The notes under the pieces are model-generated. The model ran no database searches. It worked only from the letters and a program-made list of their open reading frames with translations, and had not been told where the DNA came from. Source: Ciona intestinalis (taxonomy: Eukaryota > Chordata > Ascidiacea > Phlebobranchia > Cionidae). Taken from it: a stretch of DNA of 64,000 bases. The stretch is taken from the NCBI RefSeq assembly GCF_000224145.3, contig NC_020174.2, positions 5,372,504 to 5,436,503 of the forward strand. The letters are read 5' to 3'. A program made the translations under genes and the position numbers. Positions 11,301 through 22,878 of the stretch are shown in pieces; the first letter of the stretch is position 1, and every line of letters begins with the position of its first letter.

Positions 11301-14300
11301 ACGTGCACTGACTTTATCTTTTATCACTATACGCCCACTTATACTTTTGCTTATATGAGCAACACTTATTCTTCATCATTCAGTGACGATGCATGATAGT
11401 TACAAAAATAACTTGGTAAGTTTTTATTTGCGATGACCGCATCGTATAAGGGTTTCAAAATATATATCATGAAATGATTTTATTATATTTGTGTATGATT
11501 TTTTTTGTGGGTTAACGCTGGTGAAGCCAATGCCATTTTAGGCAATCGTGGCACCGATTGTGGCGAACCGAGGTGGTCAATGCGTTATACTAATAGTAAA
11601 TGAGCCTGAAAAATGCCCAAATATGCCCTGAAATAATTTTATAGAACAACGTTATAATATAAACGTTTTAAAATTGGTATGGAAAATACTATTTTTAAAT
11701 AACGGTTATAAAAATTGACAGAACATCTGCTATAATATAGGCAATCTAATTTTACACCGTTCGCTATATAATAGTGTTCAAATCTGCTGCAGCTTTTTGA
11801 AGCAATATAATCGAAAAGCGTTGCTCAAGTTGATGTTTTGTTTCCAAACCAGCAATACTTGACATGTACATACGAAACACTATTCTTCCAATTAATTTCT
11901 TGGATTTATCGAAAGGTAAATCAACCAATAAGTATTAAAAAACACGGGCAAATAAATTGCTTTGACATTTCGAAAATACGAATAACTGCTTGTTAACAGG
12001 CCCTTTAGTGTTGTTAGTCGTAATAGCAAACAATATACGTTTTAAACAAGCTATTATACGTATTTGCAAATTATCGACCAACATTTCACAGTTCAGCCAC
12101 TGTGACCAACACGTAAGACTAGCTCTGGGTATAAAAGACAACGATGGCTGTAAAAATTAACTTTATTTAGGTTATTTATAATTTTATTACTACTGTTTAT
12201 ATATAATTTTACCATATCTGTACTTTTACTGTTGGTATTTCCATATTAAGAAACCATAAATGCAAACGAACAGTTAAGGTAAAACACAAACGTTTACCAT
12301 AAATTCAAACAAGCCTTATGTTGAAATCTCGCTAAATAATCAGCACACAAACACACACACACATATATATATAGGTCCCTGTTTTATACAAATGTAACGA
12401 GGGTGTAGTCTCGCCCGGGTTATTTTGGTCGTGTTTAAACATTTAACAAGAACACCAATATTAACTTTGTGTAGTGCGTAGACATTTCGTGTTGAACAAT
12501 GAAATCATTAACCACGCAAAGCTAAATCCGTTGATCTGGGTCGATTATCCTCACCAGCGCATTCATGTACTCAGGGGGCAAAGCGATGTAATTTGGTGGT
12601 AAACAAGTAAAGAGAAAGTCGCTGTCGAAGAAACTTCGCTGTGTCCCAGCAACCCTTACTTTGGAATTTCGTCATTCATGGCGCTTGTTAAAATCTATGA
12701 CGTTCGTGATTCCGCGATAAATATGCAGTTACGAAACCAACCGATTTAGTATGAAATTACTCGACCTTGTAATTTTAAATTCCTTTAACGAACTTATGAT
12801 AAGGGCCGGATGTCTTAAATGAAACAGCAATGCTTAACTTACCCCACACAGTTAGCTAAAGCAACAAAGCTGTTATTGGCTTAGTAATGAGAAATGGTGA
12901 TATACAGTTAATGTCCAGGAGGTGTAACATACTCGAAAAACAACATAGACTTGAAACAGTGGTTTAAACACGAAAACAAGCAAATTACTGCTGTGTGTGT
13001 GGGAAACGAAACAGCTGCCGCATTACGAAATATTTACCGTTTCGTGTCAGCAAGATGTGCTATTTCTTATAAAGACAGATTATTTTTTTATGAAACGACT
13101 TTTAAACGTGTTTCGTTTTTGTTCGATGTACCTCTCCATGCAAACCAAACAACTACAAACATGTAACTTCCAGTTTAAAATTGACATCAAACCTGCCATA
13201 TAAGTGTCAGTCATTTCTTTCCAATACCCCTTTTTAAAAACAATACGGCCAGTTTACAAATTGGCAGCCGCACTTACTGCTCGATTTAGAACACTTTGCG
13301 GCTTCGATTAAGGAGAGGGAGTCATAGTCGCTTTTGCATTTATGTTTTTGACTAGGGAGAAACTTGGCCGCTCGCAAAATCAGCGCGTATTTTGGACGCA
13401 CGCCTGCCAATACGCGAAGAACAAAAACAATCACAAGTGCTTGCTTACGTCAGAGGCAGGCGCCTTAGATATAGGGCACATTGAAAAGTGTTGCCAAACG
13501 ATAAGTCGGAAAGTATCTTTCTAATTTAAACTTTCTTGCTTTGCGGATCATTTATAGTAAATTTTCGTGGAAATTTGATTTGAATATAAGGTTCATTTGG
13601 TGGACCTTCAAAAGGCATATCTATAAAAAACAGAGGAACCAGAGTTTAAACGCAGGTGGTCAACACTTTCTCAGAACTTAAACATAGCAACAAATTGAGA
13701 TAACGAGATATGGACCGTGCAATAAAAGTTCACGAGTCTTTGTCAGTGGTACTTACTAAATGGCAATGGGAAATTAAACCACTTGTCACTGTCCAAATAT
13801 GACAAGTGCCATGCTCGTTGCGTCACTGCTTTTATATAAGTTCAACCAAATGAAGCATCGCCACAACAACGTCTTATACTACGCCGATTTTCCTCAGCGG
13901 TTACACAAGTACCAGTTGAACGACCGAGAGTTGTTTTCATTCAGCGATAAACACCGAACTTTGAATAAGTGTTCTGTATGTGTTTGAACCCGAAATCCAC
14001 TAAGACTCGCATGTTGTGCCGAATGGATTAGATTAGAAACATCGATTTTGTTTGTCCAGTCGTCATCGCTTGTTTTCGGCACACCACTTACTGGTACTTA
14101 AGATATGTCGGTGCAAAGGTTTAGTAATGGATTGAATGGAAATAAATAAACGTGAGGATTCTGTTTTGCAATTACCCATTTGAATGATAGTACTATGGGG
14201 TAAGATAGGACAACTGTAGCACAAAATATCCAAATATCTTCATCGTTAAACAATTACCAACGGTCTATGGTAGTAGGTAGTCGCAAGGATACGATTTTAT

Positions 14301-17300
14301 TTCTTGGGATGTTCTTTGTTCATTACCAAATGGAACGAAAAAGCTTTCCATCTTTTACCAATCTATATAACCAGCCGGCTATAATACAAATATTATTCAA
14401 CGCATAAACACGTCATTGGATGTATAATTACCTACATAACAGGCCAATCGAGTGTGTTACTCCAATTGGCCCCATGGACATCGGAAGTTAATCAAACACC
14501 GCGAAAGATATGCCCACATATAGCGAATTTATAACATCACTCGCCTGCAGCGCCCGGACCCCTGCGGCGTCTAAGTATGACACAGGTGCACTAAAGCCAG
14601 GGGGCTAGTTTACGATAAATTCGATGGTTTTAAATTTAGCATTTCAATTTGTTTTCAAGTAAATTATAAGCGAAGTGCGACCTTTTATAAATACGTCACG
14701 CCTGGTATGCAATACTGCTTGAACATTGCACCAATCATAAACATCACCTATACATCCCAATAGCATTTGACTATAAGCCCATTCCCATGCATCTGACGGA
14801 TGCGATATATTGATCGCTACCCACAATGATCGCATACATCAGTATGACAGTGTGCAGCCGCGTATGTACGTCCATATACTTATAATATTCAAATGATCAA
14901 TATATCCTCAACCTTCTGCTGTCTTTTAACGCAATTTGTATTTTAAAAAGCCGGCCAGCAAGAAGAAATCGTTAATGGTAATGAAATTTATATGAGCACA
15001 TGCCGATGTAAATATACATATATACGGTTATGTATAGATTCTGTCTCTGCAAATATCTTGTTTTCAAATAAATCAAACGGTGCTTCTGGCCATCGCGCCA
15101 CAGACTATTAATAAGTTTAAAATACGGATCTGTACCAGTTATTAATGTACTCACTAATTTGAAACAAAAGCTAGGTTATTTGTTTAAAAAATATTTTAGG
15201 TTGCCTGTTTGAGACGTGAAACATATGTTTTATCTTATAATTCTAATGAAACAACTCTGAATGAGTGAATGACTTAATTTTGTCTCTTCAGACCTGGCAA
15301 AAAAGTTAAATAAAACAGTTGTATGGTGGAGTGGGGAAGATGGGACACCTTTTACACCTAACATTTAGCAACAGTCTATGGGAGATTCAGTCTTTTACTT
15401 TTTTGAATGTTCTTTGTTTACTACCAAAGGAGAAGAGAAAATAGCCTGAAAAAGTGCCCCATCTTTTCACCCTAACATATAATTCGTTAAACCGCTTGAA
15501 CACAATTTGGCAGTTCATCTAGAGGTAAAGGAATAAAGGGAGGCATATTTGGAAATTTCGGCAATTAAATCATCATTAAACACCGCTGTTGGCAACTTGC
15601 CTGGTCCATGCGGTTATTTTTGCAGCAAAGTAAGGTGAGATAAAGGTTGGCCTAGTCAAGTCTCGTAAATGATACAGCAAAAGGTGTTAGTTTGTTTTAC
15701 CAAATGCCAACAGACATTAGTCATTATTGTTAAGCGGAATGACTCACCAACGTTGTACGTAAATACGCCAAGAAATATTCAGACCACTTGTTTTATTTTT
15801 GTCATGCGTGAAAGTTATTTAGTCTTGCTCACTTAGTAAGAAGTCGACGCTATATGTGTGTCCGCTGGAATTTATAAACACAAGCCTCACGCCGCCCCAC
15901 GCCGACGTGTGCTCCGTGTACAAAATTAGGTAACGTTTCATACATATAGCGACAAATGCTAAACAAAGTGGAGTTCGATCACGTTTCATCGCTTCAATCA
16001 CGATTCGATTCAAAAACCCTAATACTTAACCCCCAATACGAGGCGTTGGTATAACTGTCTCAGTTTAACGCTACAATCGTGACTATCGTTACTGTATTTT
16101 TTAGCCGAATGATCCGAATAATTTGCACTTAGATCAAGTTTTGGTGCAAACATGATATGCTAGCAGGAAAATCATTGTTAACTAGGTGTTCCCCACACGA
16201 GTTACTATGTATACGGCTCCATGTACGTACATTCAAATTTAAATGATAAACAAACGTAAAGCGGCTTTAGCGACGTGTTGATGGTCACTGCACCTCTGAC
16301 ACCAAGCTTGCGCGCACTGATGTCCGCAGTGATTAGATTACGCGACCGACTCGATTGTTATTGATTTATTTCCGCAATTTCCGTTTCCGGGTAATACTTA
16401 ATCCGTGTAAATCTGAACCTCGAGCATTTTCGAACAAATCTGCGACTATGGTTAAGCGTTTAAATATTGACCAGAATAATGTTTAGAACGACTTATATTT
16501 GATTTTGGGCATGTGTCTCCCATTGTTAACAATACATCCTGGTTTATTATACACAAGCAATGGTGCCATGATTGCTTATCAGGTTTACGTAACTTTAGCA
16601 ATTGTGAAAAAAGAAGCATTTCGTATTAGGAATAGAAAAATAACAAGGATCTATGATTCTATACAGGTGCTATAAATAATCTGTTATCGCAGCAACAGAT
16701 GGTGTACAACAGATACAAATGCACATAATTTTCATGGTTAGTACGATGTTGAATGACATTTCGTTATTACACCGATTTATCTGCCCAATTTAAAGTAATT
16801 TGTTTTCTAATTTTATTTTAACGCCGCTTTAAATTTAAAAATATCTTCCTGTTAAAAGTAACAGCCAATTCTACTGTTTAAAACCGGTTTATCAAGGGCC
16901 AAGCAACAACAAAAAACAGAACATTGTCTAATCCTAAAGCCGTTTAAAAAAACACGTTTTATTGAGCGATTTTTATTGGTCAATTACTGTCCCTTTAAAG
17001 TCAGAATGCTCTCTTTTTTACTGAAATAGTTTTGACGACAGACATCGAGCAGACGCGTAAATCTCATTAGTTATGCTAGTCGAACACTTCATATCTATAA
17101 TGAAACCAGAAATAGATTTTAAAGAGCTCATTTATAGATTATTACCCTAGAGACTAAACCTCCTTGGCCAGCAGGTGGATTTATTTATAGAAAAATATTT
17201 ATTTTAAGGAATGCATAACAGATTTTGTGTTTATGGTGAAATACAATTAAATAATGATTTTGAAACTAAATCTTTGTTCCGTACCTGGTTTTTGCGAGGA

Positions 17301-20296
17301 GATAACGAAATAATGAAAGCACAAATTTAACCTATACGTACGTCACGCTCGGTGTTAAAATAGACGTAATAGAATTCGTGAACTCTTTCTGACTGACGCA
17401 CCGCTCAAATTAAGTATTCAACGGCATTCACATAACCATAAATGACTGGTTAAGTGCCGTTTTAGCAACTAATGCGGTATTTCGGTTGCGCACTACGCTA
17501 TACTTAAACTTTTCGAAGGTAGAAAGGTCAATTTAAATTTCTAAAAGTGGTGGTCAGCGGGCCACGACGTTAATGAGTAACGACAGGGAATTTTAACTTT
17601 TACTGAACATTTATGCCGATAAACGACCAAGATATATAGAGTCGGATGTGGTCCTTTACAGCGGTTACAATTGCTTTGCGTTGGAATTGTATTTATTATT
17701 TAAAAATGATCGGTTGGTTTCTGTATATGTAAGAGTTTCGTATTCCTGAACATAGGTTATAATTAACATAACGGTGATACCTCACGGTTTAATATAAGAT
17801 AACTGCTAAATGTTAAGACATACAATGCACTATTTGCACTTCACATAAATAAAGCATGGAATGTGCTACGGTGATCAAGGGAAGAAACAATGTGCGTCTA
17901 AACATCACGTCACAGTCTAAATGAGACACCATAACGCTCCGGAAAAAGGTGTTGTATCATGTGCATTCTTCATGGGTACCTAGCATGACGTGACGTAATA
18001 TGCGCGTAGCTTTTGGTATAAAAACAGCGCCTACGTAACGACTACGTTAGAATGACAACATCGCACTTTAATTAACATTGCGTTTCGGTCTCAAATAAAC
18101 TTTTTTTCAGAGGAAGAAACATCCAGTAATGAGTATCTTCCGATATGCTGCACGTCATGTACAAGCACCCGTATATGTCAGTCAATTCGGTTCAAAATAG
18201 CTACGTGTGGAAAGCGACACATCAAAGCGACACATATCAAACAAAAGAGTCGTGAAAAAGTTGAATTGTTTCCTATACGCTGCAATTACGAGCAATTCTA
18301 CGTGCGCAATGCATCACATCGAGTTATAAACCATCGTGTACGTGACAGCTAATCCTGTTTACCTGTTGAAAGTGTTTGACCTTGAACCCGGACGTGGGAT
18401 TATGACGTATGTCATGACGTCAAAATTCACCGACAGCATTACACATGTCCATAATATGTCGCGTTTTGAAATAAATCAGAAAAACAACCCATTCTCGCAT
18501 TGTAACTGTTGGCGAACTTTATTTGAGCTTGAGTATATAAACTAACAATACGTGCGTCAATGTTTGGCACCAGCAAGCACCTTACACATCTAACTACACA
18601 AAGAAGCGTTACGTTGCCCATTTCATATGATTGTTGAACTAATTCTAAGAAATACAACATGACTGAGGTCAGTTTATTGAATCATAACTATCTATAGCTC
18701 AAATAGCGGTTATGGGAGTTTGATTGTATTGTATAGGATTAACAGCCACGTTGTTATTACACAAATGTTTTTTTCCCGTAGAGTTCTTTTATCGATTGTC
18801 ATTTTGCTGAATCAGAGTTCGAGGGAATAAATAAAATTCTTGTTGGGGAATGGTGGGGTAAGATGGGACACCTTTTCATTCTATTTTCTTTACGCGTTTG
18901 GTAATAGGAAAAGAACATTCAAAGAAATATAAAACCGTATTCTCACGACCATAAGGCGCCGAGTTTTGCAAAATCTTGGAGATGCAACGTGACGTCATGA
19001 TTAAACAAAGCGCTATTGGCATCGCATATCAGTATCGGTGTGTATTTACCACTCGGTTATGGTTGTTGCTCCATCTTTGACGTAATAAAATTGATGTTTA
19101 TGCAAGCCTTTCATCAATCACGCATAATACTTTGTGTTACGTCATAGTGGCAGTCCACACGATGTTTACTTGCGTCATAATGGTCATTATTGGCAATCAA
19201 AGAGACGGGCGTTTACATTTCCGGTGAAGTTGTTTCACAATCTTAACGATTTGGTTTGCAGCAGGCGCGCCAATTTTTTAATTTTTATGAATGATGCCAA
19301 GCGCAGCGCGTCGACTATGACATCATATAAATCATTGAATATTTGCAAAACACTCGTAGGTTTGGCGGAAGTTTGCAACATATAATTGCCGCTGTGTAAC
19401 TCACTGTTTTGTGTAAAATATAAATATATAATTCGCTCGTTGATCAAATGATAATAAACTACGGTACCTAAAACACCTGTTCTCGAAGCAGCTCTCCTTT
19501 ATGTATTTACAATGTTTTCCTCAGCCAAACAGAAAGTTTGTTACGAAATAGTATGGATTCACACGTTGATTATTTTATTCTATTCGAAAAATGGCATTAG
19601 AAATGCGTATATGTAGGACCAACGAAACAAGGTTAGCATATTATGTAGTAAAGATCAACATACTATATTTAACTTAACTATTAGTTGTATACAGACGTTG
19701 CAAGCTGCAAACGTTCGCTGCCGTCTATTTCTGTAACAAGTTACCTCAAAAATTCTGCGAACGTTTACGTTTGGTTTCGTAAAAATGCAGTGCGGCATTG
19801 AGCATAATACCCCGTGCAAAATACAAATTAAACAAAACATAATTGTCTTGAACATGTAGCACATATGCTATTTGGGTTTCAGGAATATAGATACTACAGC
19901 AGTACATATTACTTTCTATCACTTATTGCAAACCACGTAAAATTTCGCGTCGCCAAACCGAAGCAGTCGTATTGCTCTTGTCTGCCACCTAGCGGCTTAC
20001 AATTTGGTAACGGTAAACATCCACAGCTGATACAACGAATAACCTTTCTAGTTTTATGGCGAAAACCATAATGAAATTAACACCATATGTTGCATTGATT
20101 GTACATTCCCACGATGTATGTTGAAAAACATACAAAAAAGTATATGCATATGACGTCAAATATTTCCTAAAACATAAGAATCGAGACATAAACTACAGAG
20201 TGAAACTACAATAATACCGCTACTCGGGTTTTGACATAGTATGTATGGTGCAAACATAGCTTACCCTTGCAATTCTTCTATTTCTTTTTCCGCCAT
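8307..20296 (-). CDS. regulator of G-protein signalling (single RGS domain, R4-like)
   Basis: GTPase-activating protein for heterotrimeric G-alpha subunits. Exons: 20265-20296 (MAEKEIEELQG), 9953-10228 (Lys/Ser-rich linker), 9789-9844, 9345-9511 and 8307-8618. They join without a phase error to 843 nt, or 280 residues. The RGS domain spans roughly residues 122-235: RMSFKNFLESEFSSENLEFW, CEQYRKVK, IYQTF, then VNIDHVTRRQITLAL, FDNAQRYIYSIMENDSFPRF, ending in a short Ser/Asn-rich tail. The E-N pair that contacts G-alpha in this family is present. No DEP, GGL or PDZ domain is visible. The first exon is 10 kb from the second; it was chosen because its 2-nt overhang fits the exon 2 phase exactly and its donor is GTAAGC. 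The RGS core is certain; the first exon is less so. Confidence 0.87.
14187..14368 (+). mobile_element. MITE copy in RGS intron 1
   Basis: Begins ATAGTACTATGGGGTAAGAT; shares AACAATTACCAACGGTCTATGG and GTTCTTTGTTCATTACC; ends in TTTTACCAATCTATATA. Diverged full-length member. Confidence 0.75.
15322..15480 (+). mobile_element. MITE copy with internal deletion, RGS intron 1
   Basis: TGGGGAAGATGGGACACC terminus, then AGCAACAGTCTATGGGAG and GTTCTTTGTTTACTACC, ending CATCTTTTCACCCTAACATA. The 5' internal third is missing. Confidence 0.75.
18850..18955 (-). mobile_element. truncated MITE, RGS intron 1
   Basis: Reverse orientation: GGTGGGGTAAGATGGGACAC, CATTCTATTTTC, AGAACATTCAAAGAAATATA and CGTATTCTCACGACC, then stops abruptly, so only one terminal repeat is present. 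Confidence 0.7.
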
Positions 20297-21830
20297 TCTT
20301 TACTCCGTTAACTTTGTTGTATCTATCAACTGAATATCTACATCACACTGCAATAAAAGAAAGTGGAAAATATATAACTACGATATGGGGTATTCTATTA
20401 AGTAGTATTTTTATTTTACTTATATATAAAATAAAAGCACTGCATATGTGACACTGCTATGGTTATATAGTCAGTGTCTTCGGTTCCAACATAAACCTAT
20501 ACATGCTTCACAATGATGTACGTTATACGGTGCATCTGAAGTCCTAGTCAACTGTATGATGTCGTTATAATAGAAAATCAAAGGAGACGATGTATATACC
20601 GATTTCCTCTGAGTCACAGTCGGCTTACACGCTGCGAATAAACCTCATCAACCTGTTAGCTGGCCTTCTCATGATCCTATATCATAACAATAAGTGAAAT
20701 CACTCTATACACCTTTATATATCATTTACCCTGCCCTGTGCCTACACTGGCCGAGCGTTTCAGCTTCTAACACTTAGCTACTGTATTGATCCTTTGAACT
20801 GTTGTTTTCTGGTAGCTCAGGCATTTCCGTGTTAAGTTACATCAGGACAACATCGGCCAGAAATAAACTGCTGTAACTTAAACCCCCTACACGTACACTG
20901 GAATAGATTTTCCTTCCAATAAACAACTGCTTGGAAAATAGCAACAAGACTTTAGGTAAACCTTTACTTCGACTCAACAAGTGTGTGCAGTCACATTTTG
21001 GACTCGCAAACTTTAGCACAATGTACATACAAGGTACCGGTATATACTGGCATGTTACACTAAGGAAAGTGGCGCACGCTTCTCAATGCAATGCGTCATC
21101 TGCATGGCCGGAATTTCCGTTTATTGAAAGTACAATATACGTCCCCACATTATACGATACAGTCATTTCGTATACAAAACAAAACTTTTCTACCCTGATT
21201 CTGGTTTCCTCACTTAGCTCGTTTTGCGGGAAAATAGTTTTTATGATATTTCGTGATGTAAATTGCTAAACTGTACGGATGACCGTCTCATTAAATAGGA
21301 ACCAACGTACTTTCCATGTCTCATCGAACTTATTAATGACGACTCTGTTTCCGTTGATTCAACACACGACTGTGTAGCAAGTTAACTGTATTCTTCAATC
21401 TAACAGAAATGCTAGTTAGAATTGTAATTTCGTAAGCTTTTCTCTGCTGCTTTTGATGGTTTTGAAAGGTAAGCTGTCGTTTTGTAAACAAGTGATGCCA
21501 ACTCCATACAGGAAAGCATGCTTGTGAAACAAACGCCTCTGCTTGTGGCACCTGCGTATGTTTGTACATTCACACCAACGCACTAATGACGTAAACGCCT
21601 GTAAGTAACAGCCAGTATACGACCTCGCCGGGTTAGGAACGCTATAACCTGTTCACACCGTGGTACAAAATAATACAGCTTAAACTTTTAACCGGCAACA
21701 GTCAGCGACACCTAAGGTATACACATATTATTTAAACTTTAAAAAAACAAAATATTTATTTATACAACCGGTTGCAAACAAGCGATTACTGACCGTCGGA
21801 AATATTCACTATACGTCTTCATACCAGATA

Positions 21831-21975
21831 AAGGTGGCTGTACACAGTATCCGGCATGCGAACCCGCTTGCGAAGTCGTATGCAAACCTATTACCAAGTT
21901 CCGCATGTGGCAGCGAAATCCGGACAAAACAGACAAATAAACGGACGAACTCCTAGTACTGTGTACAGCCACCTT
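21831..21975. repeat. 145-bp hairpin element with 18-bp terminal inverted repeats
   Basis: AAGGTGGCTGTACACAGT at 21831-21848 is the exact reverse complement of ACTGTGTACAGCCACCTT at 21958-21975. The interior is not palindromic and does not resemble the common MITE. I see no clear target-site duplication, no coding capacity and no second copy in the window. Likely a small non-autonomous DNA transposon. Confidence 0.7.
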
Positions 21976-22465
21976 CAGTCGTTAAAAGATTAATTACAAT
22001 ATGCCTGGTAGCAGAAGTAACAGAATGAACGGCCACTGTTGTGGCACTTTATCCTATATATCCTACGTACTGCTCACAATATTGATGTCAACTACCTGCT
22101 TAATTTCACTCATATATAGGAACTAGCCCAACCCTCTGGTGACAAGTGGTTCTATAAATTACGCCATTTAACTATGGATAATAGACCTGTATAACTACAT
22201 AAGAGTTACCTGTATCCTCTTAAAGCCTAAACTCGACAACGTATTTTATGACGTTAGTGTAATGTCTTCTGAGTTATTTACCCTGTCCCACTCACAGCAA
22301 CTATATTGTTTCTGTTTCGGAAAGAGTTTTGAAAATGGAAATTCAGTTAAAATAACCGAATTAACCTAAAATGCTGAAGTCCAAGTACATTCTAAAATCT
22401 AAATTGTGATAAGAATGTGAAAATTGTTAATATGATTTTGAGTGAAACATAAATGAATAAACAAA

Positions 22466-22505
22466 CATAACTTATTTATCCTGGTGGGGCAACGACAGTT
22501 ATTTT
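22466..22505 (+). repeat. fragment of interspersed GGGGCAACGACAG repeat
   Basis: TTATTTATCCTGGTGGGGCA followed by ACGACAGTTAT matches the head of the repeat seen at 44485, 50082, 51605 and 57242; the remainder is absent. Confidence 0.45.
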
Positions 22506-22878
22506 TTTTATGCGTCGAAAACAGTAACCGGATAAAACGAAGTATCTTTCGAATCTTAATGGAAGCAATCTTACCGCGCCGTGTAATTAGACAAGTTAAT
22601 AGCACATTAAAAACATTAGGGAGAAGTAGCTCTTGTACAAAGTGAAGGATGGAATAATGTATGATGTTCTAACATACAGATGTTCTGTTACTTAAACACA
22701 TTATAAATCCATTACAGGCACTTATAATTTTTTTCTATTGCATCGGTTGCTACACTTGTTTATTTAAATAAAATACAGCTCTTAAGGGAGCCAGATGATA
22801 AACCGTATTAACGTGTAGGATATGATTTTACTGTAAGTGCTTTGTATTCAAAATAAGAACCAAATTTTGTTACCGGAA

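Larger units (their letters stand above)
10229..20264. other. large first intron of the RGS gene
   Basis: About 10 kb, the longest intron in a window where most are under 500 bp. It holds three MITE copies, an AC/AT microsatellite near 12345-12375 and several perfect or near-perfect CRE-like TGACGTCA sites (18415-18422, 18990-18997, 20151-20158). A plus-strand TATAAAAACAGCGCC at about 18018 is followed 80 bp later by CTTTTTTTCAG. I found no second coding exon set. Such a length suggests regulatory content or an unrecognised non-coding transcript. Confidence 0.5.
20297..22878. other. intergenic between RGS and fucosyltransferase genes (divergent)
   Basis: Carries both promoters. No credible exon was seen. 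It contains a 145-bp perfect-terminus inverted-repeat element and a short SINE-like fragment (both listed). Open frames at 20931-21269 and 21333-21569 show no family resemblance. Confidence 0.5.

Noticed and set aside
13894..14082. Minus-strand open frame in the RGS intron as a possible alternative first exon
   Set aside because: It begins at GTG, not ATG, and no donor in a phase compatible with the linker exon was found.
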